In this document: positions 25,911 through 34,339 of the stretch, in pieces
Position numbering within the stretch: the first letter of the stretch is position 1
How the letters are laid out: the number at the start of each line of letters is the position of its first letter
DNA from: Planctomycetota bacterium
GTDB taxonomy: Bacteria > Planctomycetota > UBA1135
Assembly: GCA_003696625.1 (NCBI GenBank)
Contig: RFGR01000115.1
Location: 1-40,115 of the forward strand
Length of the DNA stretch: 40,115 bases
Direction of reading: 5' to 3'
Position numbers and translations under genes: made by a program
The notes under the pieces: model-generated
What the model was told of the DNA's origin: nothing
Database searches by the model: none
What the model saw: the letters and a program-made list of their open reading frames with translations, nothing else

Positions 25911-26598
25911 GCGCCGGCCCCTGGTCGCCCTCCGCGGCGCCACCCTCGGTTACCGCGGGGCCCCGGTGCTGCGCGAGGTCGACCTGGAGGTCGCGGCCGG
26001 CGACTTCCTGGCCGTGGTCGGCGACAACGGCAGCGGCAAGAGCACCCTGTTGCGCTCGCTGCTCGGGGTGCTGCCGCCGCTCGCCGGCGACCTCGAGCGG
26101 GAGCCCGGCCTCCGCCTTGGCTACGTGCCGCAGCAGCTCGCCCTCGACCCGCGCTTCCCGGCCTCGGTCGAGGAAGTCGCCCGCATGGGGCTGTGGCGGC
26201 GCGGCCGTTCCTTCCGCCGCGAGAGCCGGGAGGACCTGGCCCGGGTCCGGGAGGCCCTGGAGCGGGTCGGCTTGGCCGACCGCGCCGCCCAGGCCTTCGC
26301 TACCCTCTCCGGCGGCCAGAAGCAGCGGGTGCTGTTGGCGCGGGCTCTGGTCTCGGCCCCCGACCTGCTGCTTCTGGACGAACCGACCTCCGGGGTGGAC
26401 GCCCGCGCCACCGCTGCGATCCACGCCTGTCTCGACGAGTTGCGGGCGGCCGGGGTCGGCCTCGTCCTCGTCACCCACCACCCGCTGGCCCTGCGCGGCC
26501 GCGCCACTCACGCTTGCCTGGTCGCCGGCGGTCGGGTCCGGCCGGAGGATCCGGCCGAGCTGCTCTCCGCCGGCGGCGCCGCGAGGATGCTGGAATGA
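25891..26598 (+). CDS. znuC: Zinc/manganese ABC transporter ATP-binding protein
   Basis: Cytoplasmic ATPase of the metal importer, 235 residues. It shows Walker A GDNGSGKST, the Q-loop in YVPQQLALDPRFPASVEEV, signature LSGGQKQRVLLARAL, Walker B LLLLDEPTSGVD and the H-loop VTHHP. The sequence after the Q-loop (VARMGLWRRG) is typical of the zinc/manganese branch. The start lies inside the end of znuA and the stop overlaps the permease start (ATGA), so the three are translated together. Confidence 0.94.
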   Translation: MPSPSAERRPLVALRGATLGYRGAPVLREVDLEVAAGDFLAVVGDNGSGKSTLLRSLLGVLPPLAGDLEREPGLRLGYVPQQLALDPRFPASVEEVARMGLWRRGRSFRRESREDLARVREALERVGLADRAAQAFATLSGGQKQRVLLARALVSAPDLLLLDEPTSGVDARATAAIHACLDELRAAGVGLVLVTHHPLALRGRATHACLVAGGRVRPEDPAELLSAGGAARMLE

Positions 26599-27458
26599 TC
26601 GAGCAGATCGCCTTCTGGTGGCCGCTGCTGCGCGAGGGGATTCTCGCCTCGCTGCTGGTCGGGCTGGTCCTGCCCCTGGCCGGGGCGCTGATGTACCTCC
26701 GGCGCTCGGCCTTCCTCGGCGTGGCCGTGCCCCAGTTCTCCGCCGCGGGCCTGGCCGTGGGACTCTGGGTCATGCCGTTCCTGGCGCCGATCTACGACGC
26801 CTTCCTCGAGCACGGCCATCCGCCGATGCTCTACCTGTTCGGCTTCGCCGTCCTCTCGGCCGGCCTGGCGCTGTTCCTGTTCGCCTGGCTGGCCGGGAGG
26901 AGCCCCGACGGCCACGCCGACTCCCGCCTCGCAGCCGGCTTCGCCACCGCCACCGCCGTCGCCTTGCTCTTCCTGGACGCCGGCCCGGCCTCCGGGCCCC
27001 TGGCCGAGACCATCCTCCGCGGCGAGGTCCTGCTGCTCGACCGACACGGCCTGGAGTTCCTGGCCCTGGCCATGCTGCTCGTCCTGGCCGGTCTCGCCTG
27101 GTGGCGGAAGCCGTTCGTGTTGCTGGCCTTCGATCCCGAGGCGGCGGTCGCCCAGGGGCACCGGACCGGCCGTCTCGAGCAGCTCCAGATCCTGCTCCTC
27201 GGGCTGGCGATCGGCGGCGGCGTGATGACGGTGGGGCCGGTGCTGGTCTTCGGCCTGCTGTTCCTGCCGCCGCTGGCGGCGCGGATGGCGGCCGGCAACC
27301 TGCGCTCCTTCCTGTTTCACTCCGTCCTGGTCGGGCTGTTGGCGGTGATCGCCGCCTGGCCGCTCTCGGTGGCTCTGGACGCCCCCTACGGTCCGGTTCC
27401 GGTGGTCGTGGCGCTGGTTCTGGTCGGCTTCTACGCCCTGGTCGGCGCCCTCCGCTGA
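26595..27458 (+). CDS. znuB: Zinc/manganese ABC transporter permease
   Basis: Inner-membrane channel subunit, 287 residues with about eight membrane segments. It begins MIEQIAFWWPLLREGILAS and has GALMYLRRSAFLGVAVPQFSAAG, LDRHGLEFLALA, LLAFDPEAAVAQGHRTG (the cytoplasmic loop that meets the ATPase) and VGPVLVFGLLFLPPLAARMAAG, all typical of the ABC-3 family. Homology begins at the ATG at 26595, overlapping the znuC stop. Sixteen bases separate its end from the convergent HEAT-like gene. Confidence 0.94.
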   Translation: MIEQIAFWWPLLREGILASLLVGLVLPLAGALMYLRRSAFLGVAVPQFSAAGLAVGLWVMPFLAPIYDAFLEHGHPPMLYLFGFAVLSAGLALFLFAWLAGRSPDGHADSRLAAGFATATAVALLFLDAGPASGPLAETILRGEVLLLDRHGLEFLALAMLLVLAGLAWWRKPFVLLAFDPEAAVAQGHRTGRLEQLQILLLGLAIGGGVMTVGPVLVFGLLFLPPLAARMAAGNLRSFLFHSVLVGLLAVIAAWPLSVALDAPYGPVPVVVALVLVGFYALVGALR

Positions 27459-27474
27459 GGCGACGGTCGGCGGT

Positions 27475-28746
27475 CTAGCCGGCGCCCGGACGCCGGGCCC
27501 GGGCCGCGGCCCAACGCCGGCGCCGCTCCTGCTCGCCTGAGGCCAGGCCGGGCGGCGGGGTCGGCGGCGGCGCGGTCGGATCGAGTTCGGCCCGGAGCAG
27601 GGCCAGCGACCAGCGGGCCTCCGGGGACCAGGCCGGCCCGGGCTCGGGGCGGGGCAGGCGCTCGCCGAGACCGGGGCCGGCGCAGCGGAGCAGGGCGTCG
27701 GCGGCCGCGGTCCGTTCGTCGCGGGTGCCGGCGAGGAGCCAGGGCAGGGCCAGCTCGGCCGCCTGGGCGGAGCCGGTGGCGCCGAGCGCCTCGAGCACCC
27801 GGAGCCGGGCCCGGCGATCCCGCAGGGCGGTGCGGAAGAAGGACAGCAGGTCGGCGCCGCTGCGTTCGGCCCAGTGTCCGACCGGGTAACCGATCCAGCT
27901 CAGGGTTTGAAGCGCGCCCTCGCGCACGTAGAGGCTCTCGTCCCGGGCCGCCTCGAGCAGGGCCGGGACGACCGCGCCGCAGCGCATCCGGCTGAGGACG
28001 AAGCGGGCGTCGTCCACCGGCCGCAGCGGCTGGCTGCGCAGGCGCGCGATCATGCGCCAGACCTCGGCCCGCAGGCCGCGATCGTCCGGAGCCTCCGGTC
28101 CGTCCGGACCCAGCCGGCGCTCGAGCTGCCACGACCGGTGGAGGCGAAGCAAATGTTCCCAGTCGGCGGCGAAGTCGCCGTCGGGGTCGGCTCCGGGCAG
28201 CCCCCGGAGAACCGCGGCGGCGGCGGCCCGGGCGCGCTCGTCGGCCTCCTCGTCGGCCAGGATCGTCCGCAGGGCCTCCAGGCCGGCGCCGTTGCCTTGG
28301 CGGAGCAGCGCGGCGGCCAGGAAGGTGTTCGCGAACCAGTCCTTCTCGTACTTCAGACGCAGGACCAGCCGCGGGATCATCGCCGGCAGGTCGATCCGGT
28401 CGAGCCGGTCGTAGGCCAGGATCCGCTCGGCGGGGGAGGAGAGCCGGTCCTCGACTACGCTCAGGAGGTCAGCGACCAGGGCCGGCACCGGAGCCTCGGC
28501 CAGCCGGCGCTCGGCGCGGGCGGCCAGCCGGCCGCCGGCGTTGGCGGCTTCGAGCAGATCGATCAGCTCGCGGCGGTCGAAGGCCGGCTCCTCCGGCAGG
28601 GCGTCGGCGGCGGTCGCCGCCAGAGCCGCCTCGACCCGCGGCCCCAGCCAGTCCGCCGGCAGGCTCTCGGGGGGCGGGGGAGCCGGCTCCGCCGCCGGCC
28701 CGCAGGCGGCGGCCAGGAGCGGCGGGAGCAGGAGGGCGCCTCTCAA
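27475..28746 (-). CDS. HEAT-repeat-like lipoprotein
   Basis: This 423-residue protein has a lipobox-like LLAAACG near its start, and a body of helical repeats in the HEAT style (IPRLVLRLKYEKDWFANTF, LEALRTILADEEADERAR, VPALLEAARDESLYVREGALQTLSWIG, LRVLEALGATGSAQAAE, PWLLAGTRDERTAAADALLRCAG). Such repeats bind proteins rather than catalyse. The start is a TTG at 28746 that overlaps the cytochrome stop as TTGA; a longer upstream reading runs through the cytochrome gene. It is the last gene of the iron operon, so it may help assemble or dock the cytochrome or transporter. That is inference. Confidence 0.78.
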   Translation of the reverse strand: MRGALLLPPLLAAACGPAAEPAPPPPESLPADWLGPRVEAALAATAADALPEEPAFDRRELIDLLEAANAGGRLAARAERRLAEAPVPALVADLLSVVEDRLSSPAERILAYDRLDRIDLPAMIPRLVLRLKYEKDWFANTFLAAALLRQGNGAGLEALRTILADEEADERARAAAAAVLRGLPGADPDGDFAADWEHLLRLHRSWQLERRLGPDGPEAPDDRGLRAEVWRMIARLRSQPLRPVDDARFVLSRMRCGAVVPALLEAARDESLYVREGALQTLSWIGYPVGHWAERSGADLLSFFRTALRDRRARLRVLEALGATGSAQAAELALPWLLAGTRDERTAAADALLRCAGPGLGERLPRPEPGPAWSPEARWSLALLRAELDPTAPPPTPPPGLASGEQERRRRWAAARARRPGAG

Positions 28747-29726
28747 TCCGATGGGGAGGGTTCGAGCCGGATCCGGGCGACCTCGGCCGCCTCGTCGTCG
28801 GGCTGGAACGGATTCGTCCGGAACAGGAGCCGGACCTCGGCCGCCTCGGCGGCCGCCGGCGGTTCCAGCTCGGAGCGCCAGGTCTCGCCGGCGGGGAGCT
28901 GGGTGTTCGTCAGGTCGGTCTCGTCCCGATAGGGATCCCGGAAGCGGTGGCGGTGCTCCCAGGCGCCCCAGGCACCCGCTCGGCGCCAGCGGACCTGGAG
29001 GTCGGCGGCCCGGGAGCGCTCGTCGGTCGGGAAGTTGTGGCCGGCGCCGACGTTGCGCATCTCCACCCGCGGCCGGTCGGTCCACTCGCCGCGCAGCACG
29101 ACCGCCTGCTGCAGGGACGGCAGGGAGTGGGCGGCCGGGAAGGCGTGGTTGCGGCCGGCGCGGCCGCCGGCCCGCCAGGCCACCGGCATGTGGCAGTGGA
29201 GGCAGCCGTCGCCGCGGATCGGGCGGCCGTCGATCTCGGCCGGTGCGTTTCGCCACTGGTCGACCGTCCCGTGCTGGTTGTGGCAGGAGGCGCAGTGCTC
29301 GACCGACGCCATCCGCGCGACCGTCCGGGGCCGACAGGGCGCATCCTCGGGCGGGTTCGGATCGGAGGTCGCGACGCCCCCCTCAGGGTGAGCGTGACAG
29401 GCGAGGCAGTCGACGCCGAGCGAACGGTCGCCGGCGCGGGCCAGCACCCGCTCCCCGGGGGCGAAGGCGAGCACCGGTCGGGGGGCGTGGCAGGCCAAGC
29501 ACTCCTCGTTCCGATAGTTCTGGCTGAGCTTGACCACCTCGGGGTTCTCGTAGGCCAGGGCGTGGTGCGAGGCCTGCCACTCGGCCGCCACTCCCGGATG
29601 GCAGTCGAGGCACTGGCGCGAGCTGGCCAGCTCGACCGGCGGCGCCGGCCGCGTCGGCACCAGCACCCGCGCGATCACCGCCAGGCCGGCGAGCAGGACG
29701 AGCAGGGCGAGAAGGCGGGCGGTCAC
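28743..29726 (-). CDS. Membrane-anchored pentaheme c-type cytochrome
   Basis: This 327-residue protein has one N-terminal membrane segment (LLALLVLLAGLAVIARVLV), then five CxxCH heme sites at about 39-43, 76-80, 107-111, 145-149 and 175-179. A beta-rich C-terminal domain carries NVGAGHNFPTD, as in cytochrome c-554-like multiheme proteins. Further histidines such as SHHA near 54 could be axial ligands. It faces the periplasm. The GTG start overlaps the ABC ATPase stop (GTGA), and the stop overlaps the HEAT gene. Electron partner unknown. Sitting within an iron(III)-type importer operon is unusual and suggests a link to iron redox state or uptake. Confidence 0.9.
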   Translation of the reverse strand: MTARLLALLVLLAGLAVIARVLVPTRPAPPVELASSRQCLDCHPGVAAEWQASHHALAYENPEVVKLSQNYRNEECLACHAPRPVLAFAPGERVLARAGDRSLGVDCLACHAHPEGGVATSDPNPPEDAPCRPRTVARMASVEHCASCHNQHGTVDQWRNAPAEIDGRPIRGDGCLHCHMPVAWRAGGRAGRNHAFPAAHSLPSLQQAVVLRGEWTDRPRVEMRNVGAGHNFPTDERSRAADLQVRWRRAGAWGAWEHRHRFRDPYRDETDLTNTQLPAGETWRSELEPPAAAEAAEVRLLFRTNPFQPDDEAAEVARIRLEPSPSD

Positions 29727-30445
29727 GACTCGGCCAGCTCCCGGCGGAAGGTCTCGTCGTCGGCGCAGACCTCGACTGCGGGCCGCGGCGGCGCCAGCCG
29801 GCCCCGCCGCAGCACGGCCACCTCGCCGCCCAAGGCGCGGGCCTCGGCCGGATCGTGGGTGACCAGGACCACCGCCGCCCGGGTGGCGGCGAGGACCTCG
29901 TCGAGCAGGGCGAGGCCCTCGGCGCGGGCGACCGGGTCGAGGCTGGCGAAGGGCTCGTCGAGCAGGAGCAGTTCGGGCTCCGGCGCCAGCGCCCGGGCGA
30001 AGGCCAAGCGCCGCGCCTCGCCGCCCGACAGCCGCCCCGGCCGCCGGCGGGCGAGCGGCGCCAGGCCGAGCCGAGCGAGCAGGGCCCGGGTTCGGGACCG
30101 CGCCTCCGCCCGCGGCACGCCCTGGGCGGCGAGCGGGTCGAGCAGGTGTCGGCGGACGCTGCGGTTCGGCCACAGGCCGAGATCCTGGAACACCATCTGG
30201 ACCGGCCGCCGCCAGGGCGGCAGCAGGATCCGGCGACCGTCGCTGGCGGCCACGCCGTCGAAGCGGACCACGCCGCGGTCGGCCCGCTCGAGCCCGGCCA
30301 GGATCCGGAGCAGGGTGGTCTTGCCGGATCCGGAGCGGCCGGCGATGGTCAGGCGGCCGCCGCGTTCGAGGTCGAAGCCGGCCTCGACCAGGACCTGGCT
30401 GCGCCCGAAGCTACGCGCGAGTCCGGTGACGGAGAGGAACGGCAT
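29723..30445 (-). CDS. Iron(III)-type ABC transporter ATP-binding protein
   Basis: Cytoplasmic ATPase of 240 residues with Walker A GRSGSGKTT, Q-loop VFQDLGLWPNRSV, signature LSGGEARRLAFARAL, Walker B LLLLDEPFASLD and H-loop VTHDPAEA. The C-terminus is short, without the regulatory TOBE domain often present in FbpC or PotA types. The ATG overlaps the permease stop as ATGA, and the stop overlaps the cytochrome start. Substrate assignment rests on the neighbouring binding protein and double-length permease. Confidence 0.92.
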   Translation of the reverse strand: MPFLSVTGLARSFGRSQVLVEAGFDLERGGRLTIAGRSGSGKTTLLRILAGLERADRGVVRFDGVAASDGRRILLPPWRRPVQMVFQDLGLWPNRSVRRHLLDPLAAQGVPRAEARSRTRALLARLGLAPLARRRPGRLSGGEARRLAFARALAPEPELLLLDEPFASLDPVARAEGLALLDEVLAATRAAVVLVTHDPAEARALGGEVAVLRRGRLAPPRPAVEVCADDETFRRELAES

Positions 30446-32046
30446 CAGCGATCCTCCGGGCCGCGCAGTCCGCGCAGGGCGGCGGCGGCGGCGACGGGCA
30501 GGAAGAGGACGGCGGCGATCACCAGGCCGAAGGCGGCGACGAAGTTGTCCCGGGCGAAGTGGAGGGCGTTGAAGTAGCGCACGGCCGCGGTGTGGTTGGC
30601 GGCCGGCAGCAAGATGGCGAGATCGACCTCACGGACCGTGAAGACGGCCACCAGGCCGCCGGCGAGCAGCCAGGCGCCGAAGGCGCCGCCGAGGCGGTAG
30701 CGGTAGAGCCGGGCGGCGAAGGAAGCGCCGGCCAAGGCGGCGGCCTCCTCCCGTTCCCGCGGCACCCGGCTCAGGCGTTCGGCCAGGAGGAAGACCGCGA
30801 TCGGCAGATAGCGTCCGCCGAGGACCAGCGGCGGCAGGCCGGGACCGTCGTAGAAGTTCCAGAACAGATCCCGGTTGAAGACGACGATCGCGCCGAGACC
30901 GAAGCCCACCGCCGGCGCCAGCAACGGCAGGGCCAGGGCGGTCTGGAGCAGGACGGCCCGCGGCCGCCGCCGCCAGCGGACCAGGAGATGGGCCCAGATC
31001 GGCGCCACGATCATGGCGCCGAGGCCGGCCCAGGCGGCGTTGGCGAGGGAGCGGCCGAGATCCTCCCGGCCCAGGTCGAGGGCCTGGTCGAAGGCGGCGC
31101 CGGCGCGGCCGCTCCAACTGCCGCCGGCCAGCGGCCCGGCCCGGCCGGTCTCCCAGGCGATCCGCCCGAGCGGCAGCAGGACGAGCAGGGTGGTCAGGGC
31201 CAGGCCGAGCAGGGCGGCCGGAGCGGCCGCCCGCCCGAGCGGCAGCAGGGGCGGCCGGCGGCCGGAACCGCGGTCGGCGCCGCCGGTGAGGTCGCCGGCG
31301 GCCAGGGCCAGGAGGAGGACGAGGCCGGCCAGCGCGACCAGCGGCGCGGCCACGGCCATCCCCTCGGCGTAGCTGGAGGCGGAATCGGCCGGGTCAAGGC
31401 CGGCCCGGCGCCAGGCGTTGAAGACCTCGGCGGCGTAGACGCTGAACTTCTCGCCGACCGAGGCGAAGTAGTCCGGGACGGCGAAGTCGGTGGCGGCGAA
31501 GACGAAGGCGAAGGCGGCGCCGAGCAGCGCCGCCGGGGTCGCCGTCCGCAGCATCTCGGCCAGGGCCAGGCGCGGGCCGCCGGCGAGCAGGGCCGCCTCG
31601 TGGCTGCTGGCGGCCTGCCGTTCCAGGGCGCGGGCGGCGAGGAGGGCCGGGAAGGGCGCCGCGCAGACCCCGAGGGCGAAGAGGGCAGCGAGCGGCCCGT
31701 CCATGCCGGTCAGGCCGTGCCAGGCCTGGGCGATCATCAGCGGCGGCAGCAGCAGCGGCAGCGGCAGCAGCAGCCGCCAGAGGCTGCGGCCGGGAGCGGC
31801 CAGACGGCTGGCGAGCAGGGCCAGGGGCAGGCCCAGGAGGAGGCTGAGCAGGGCGGCGCCGCCGGCCAGCCGCAGCGTCCGCAGAAAGAGGCCGGCCAGC
31901 CGCGGCTCGGCCAGGCCGGTGAAGGCGTCGCCGGTGAGCAGCGGCGGCAGCACCGGCAGCAGCGGCAGCCAGCTCGCGGCCGCGGTGGCGACCGCGGCCA
32001 GCCCCAGCAGCGGGGCCGGCGAGCGCCGGAGGCGGGCGGCGATCAC
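30445..32046 (-). CDS. Iron(III)/thiamine-type ABC transporter permease, double-length
   Basis: This 533-residue membrane protein has about 12 hydrophobic segments. It is two fused permease halves, as in the FbpB/ThiP family, each with a loop of the EAA type that contacts the ATPase (HEAALLAGGPRLALAEMLRTATP near residue 185 and REEAAALAGASFAARLYRYRL near 445). It forms the whole channel, so no second permease is needed. The start is GTG 32046 overlapping the binding-protein stop (GTGA). Confidence 0.9.
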   Translation of the reverse strand: MIAARLRRSPAPLLGLAAVATAAASWLPLLPVLPPLLTGDAFTGLAEPRLAGLFLRTLRLAGGAALLSLLLGLPLALLASRLAAPGRSLWRLLLPLPLLLPPLMIAQAWHGLTGMDGPLAALFALGVCAAPFPALLAARALERQAASSHEAALLAGGPRLALAEMLRTATPAALLGAAFAFVFAATDFAVPDYFASVGEKFSVYAAEVFNAWRRAGLDPADSASSYAEGMAVAAPLVALAGLVLLLALAAGDLTGGADRGSGRRPPLLPLGRAAAPAALLGLALTTLLVLLPLGRIAWETGRAGPLAGGSWSGRAGAAFDQALDLGREDLGRSLANAAWAGLGAMIVAPIWAHLLVRWRRRPRAVLLQTALALPLLAPAVGFGLGAIVVFNRDLFWNFYDGPGLPPLVLGGRYLPIAVFLLAERLSRVPREREEAAALAGASFAARLYRYRLGGAFGAWLLAGGLVAVFTVREVDLAILLPAANHTAAVRYFNALHFARDNFVAAFGLVIAAVLFLPVAAAAALRGLRGPEDR

Positions 32047-33050
32047 TCCGTGAACAGCTCCTGGAACCGGGGCAGGACCGCCTCCAGTTCTTCGGCGACG
32101 GCCTCCCAGTCGACCTCCATCGGGCGGAAGTCCCGCCCGGGCAGCTTCATGCCGGGCGGCGCGGCGACCCCCGCGTGGAGCGGGATCTGCTCCGAGTCGC
32201 CGGCGGCCAGCATGGCCTCGACCTCGGGCGAGAGGACGAAGTCGATGAACCTCCGGCCGGCCTCGGGGTGGGGGCCGCCGGCGATCAGGCAGATCGTGTT
32301 CGGGATCAGCAGCGTGCCGGCGCCGCCCTCCTCCTGGTCGGGGAAGAGGATCGCGACCGGGTAGCCGGCGCGCCGGGCCTTGGCCGCGTCGTCGGTGTCG
32401 GTCAGGCACCAACCGTAGTCGCCTTCGCGGACCTGGCGCATGACGTGGGCGTTGCCGCGGCCGATGTGCAGGCCGGACTCCTTGGCCCGGCGCAGCCAGT
32501 CCAGCACCGGTTCGCGGCCGAGGCGGAGGGAAAGGGCGGCGAAGTGGGTCAGGGTGGTGCCGGTCAGCGGCGCCGCCATGCCGCCGTGCGGCGCCAGTTC
32601 AGGCCGGATCAGGTCTGCGACCCGACGCGGCGGCTGCAGGTCGGCCGGCAGGTCGGTCCGGTGGAGGATGATCCGGGCGCGGGCAGCGAAACCGGTCCAG
32701 TGCCCGTCCGGGTCGCGGAAGGATGCCGGAATGCCGGTCGCCGCCGGGCTCCGGTAGGGGACGGTCAGGCCGGCCCGGGCCAGCCGGATCGTATGCGCGA
32801 TCTCGTTGTTCCAGAACACGTCCGCCCGCGGCCGTTCCCGCTCCTGGAAGAGGCGCTGAACCAGGCCGACCGTCTTGGCCTGCTCGGTGTCGGTCTGGAG
32901 ATCCACGCGCAGGCCGGTGCGCTCCTCGAAGATCCGGACGATCGGTTCCGAATGCTCGGCGTCGAGGGCGCAGTAGACGACCAGGTCGGCCTCTTCGCCG
33001 GCGCAGGCGGCGGCGGCGAGCAGGAGCAGGGGGGCGAGGGCGCGGCGCAT
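32043..33050 (-). CDS. Iron(III)-type ABC transporter substrate-binding lipoprotein (FbpA-like)
   Basis: This 335-residue protein has a signal ending AAAACAG (lipobox Cys near residue 16). The family start VVYCALDAEHSEPIVRIFEERTG, RADVFWNNEIAHTIRLARAG, DLIRPELAPHGGMAAPLTGT and IPNTICLIAGGPHPEAGRRFIDFVLSPE match the class that binds ferric iron or related oxyanion/metal ligands. The pair of tyrosines that FbpA uses for iron is not clear here, so the substrate could be iron, another metal or thiamine-like. It is the first gene of a five-gene operon; an extended -10 (TGC-TATTTT) ends 6 bases before the ATG. Confidence 0.88.
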   Translation of the reverse strand: MRRALAPLLLLAAAACAGEEADLVVYCALDAEHSEPIVRIFEERTGLRVDLQTDTEQAKTVGLVQRLFQERERPRADVFWNNEIAHTIRLARAGLTVPYRSPAATGIPASFRDPDGHWTGFAARARIILHRTDLPADLQPPRRVADLIRPELAPHGGMAAPLTGTTLTHFAALSLRLGREPVLDWLRRAKESGLHIGRGNAHVMRQVREGDYGWCLTDTDDAAKARRAGYPVAILFPDQEEGGAGTLLIPNTICLIAGGPHPEAGRRFIDFVLSPEVEAMLAAGDSEQIPLHAGVAAPPGMKLPGRDFRPMEVDWEAVAEELEAVLPRFQELFTE

Positions 33051-33056
33051 CGCCGG

Positions 33057-33065
33057 AAAATAGCA
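33057..33065 (-). promoter_or_regulatory. Extended -10 element for the iron-importer operon, leaderless spacing
   Basis: The minus strand reads TGC-TATTTT, ending 6 bases before the ATG at 33050, which would start the mRNA at the start codon. It is the most A/T-rich hexamer in the region. No -35 is visible. Confidence 0.55.
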
Positions 33066-33103
33066 AGCCCGGTGCCGGCGGCCGGGGCCGGCCAGCCGTC
33101 GCT

Positions 33104-33114
33104 CCGGTTACCGG
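33104..33114. repeat. 11-base palindrome between two divergent promoters
   Basis: CCGGTTACCGG is symmetric around the central T. It lies midway between the -10 elements of the iron operon (33057-33062) and the aminotransferase gene (33134-33139), and overlaps where the latter's -35 would sit. It could be an operator or chance. Confidence 0.25.
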
Positions 33115-33133
33115 TCGGGAACACCGGCGCACC

Positions 33134-33139
33134 TAGAAT
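33134..33139 (+). promoter_or_regulatory. -10 element for the aminotransferase operon
   Basis: TAGAAT ends 9 bases before the ATG at 33149. The predicted mRNA starts at or within about 3 bases of the start codon. No Shine-Dalgarno is present. Confidence 0.5.
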
Positions 33140-33148
33140 GAACCGGCC

Positions 33149-34339
33149 ATGACCCCGACTGCTCCCCCGCTCCGTCTCGCCAAGCGCATGTCCCGGCTCG
33201 GCACCGAGACCGCTTTCGAGGTCCTCGCCCGGGCCAAGGCTCTCGAGGCCGAAGGCCGCGACATCATCCACCTCGAGATCGGCGAGCCTGATTTCGACAC
33301 CCCGGCCGACATCGTCGCGGCCGGCATCCGGGCCCTGGAGGAAGGCTGGACCCACTACGGCCCGGCCGCCGGCCAACCCGACTTCCGGGCCGCGATCGCC
33401 GACTACGTCGGGCGCACCCGCGGCACCTCGGTGACGGCCGAGGAGGTGGTCGTCGTGCCGGGCGGCAAGCCGATCATGTTCTACGCCCTGCTGGCCCTGG
33501 CCGAGGCCGGCGACGAGGTCATCTATCCCAACCCGGGCTTCCCGATCTACGAATCGATGATCCGCTTCAGCGGCGCCCGGGCGGTGGCCTGTCCGATCCG
33601 CGAGAGCAACGGCTTCGCCCTCGATCCGCAGGACGTCGTCTCCCGTCTCAGCGACAAGACGCGGATGGTCATCCTCAACTCCCCGGCCAACCCGACCGGG
33701 GGGGTCACCGGCCGGGACCAGCTCGAGGAGGTCCTGGCGGCGCTGCGCGACCGCCCCGACGTCTGGATCCTGTCCGACGAGATCTACAGCCGGCTGCTCT
33801 ACGACGGCGAGGAGCACATCAGTCCGCTGCCCGACCCGTCCGTCCGCGACCGGGTGATCCTGCTCGACGGCTTCAGCAAGACCTACGCCATGACCGGCTG
33901 GCGCCTCGGCTACGGGGTGATGCGGCCGGAACTGGCCGAGATGGTCACCAAGCTGATGGTCAACTCGAATTCCTGCACCGCCAGCTTCACCCAGCGGGCC
34001 GGACTCGCGGCGATCACCGGCGACCAGGAACCGGTCGAGGTCATGCGCCGCACCTTCGACGAGCGTCGGCGGCGGATCGTCGAGCTGCTCAACGACGTTC
34101 CCGGCTTCCGCTGCCACCTGCCCAAGGGCGCCTTCTACGTCTTCCCGAACATCACCGGCACCGGCCTGAGCAGCGACGAACTGCAGCGCCGGATCCTGGA
34201 CCAGGCCGGCGTCGCCTGTCTGGCCGGCACCGCCTTCGGTTCCGAGGGCGAGGGCTACCTGCGCTTCTCCTACGCCGCCTCGCTGGAAACGATCGAGGAG
34301 GGCGTCCGCCGGGTCCGGAGCCTGGTCGAATCGCTCTGA
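33149..34339 (+). CDS. Class I/II pyridoxal-phosphate aminotransferase (AspC-like)
   Basis: Cytoplasmic aminotransferase, 396 residues. Landmarks are LEIGEPDFDTP, THYGPAAGQPDFR, YPNPGFPIYES, LNSPANPTGG, LSDEIYSRLLYDG, the cofactor lysine in DGFSKTYAMTGWRLGYG, and C-terminal LRFSYAAS with the carboxylate-binding Arg. It probably transfers amino groups between aspartate or aromatic amino acids and 2-oxoglutarate. The stop and the next start share a base (TGATG), so the two genes are coupled. Confidence 0.94.
   Translation: MTPTAPPLRLAKRMSRLGTETAFEVLARAKALEAEGRDIIHLEIGEPDFDTPADIVAAGIRALEEGWTHYGPAAGQPDFRAAIADYVGRTRGTSVTAEEVVVVPGGKPIMFYALLALAEAGDEVIYPNPGFPIYESMIRFSGARAVACPIRESNGFALDPQDVVSRLSDKTRMVILNSPANPTGGVTGRDQLEEVLAALRDRPDVWILSDEIYSRLLYDGEEHISPLPDPSVRDRVILLDGFSKTYAMTGWRLGYGVMRPELAEMVTKLMVNSNSCTASFTQRAGLAAITGDQEPVEVMRRTFDERRRRIVELLNDVPGFRCHLPKGAFYVFPNITGTGLSSDELQRRILDQAGVACLAGTAFGSEGEGYLRFSYAASLETIEEGVRRVRSLVESL

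Noticed and set aside
30559-32364. 601-residue Gln/Gly-rich reading opposite the iron permease
   Set aside because: Its composition is what the antisense of a Leu/Ala-rich membrane protein gives. No motif is seen.
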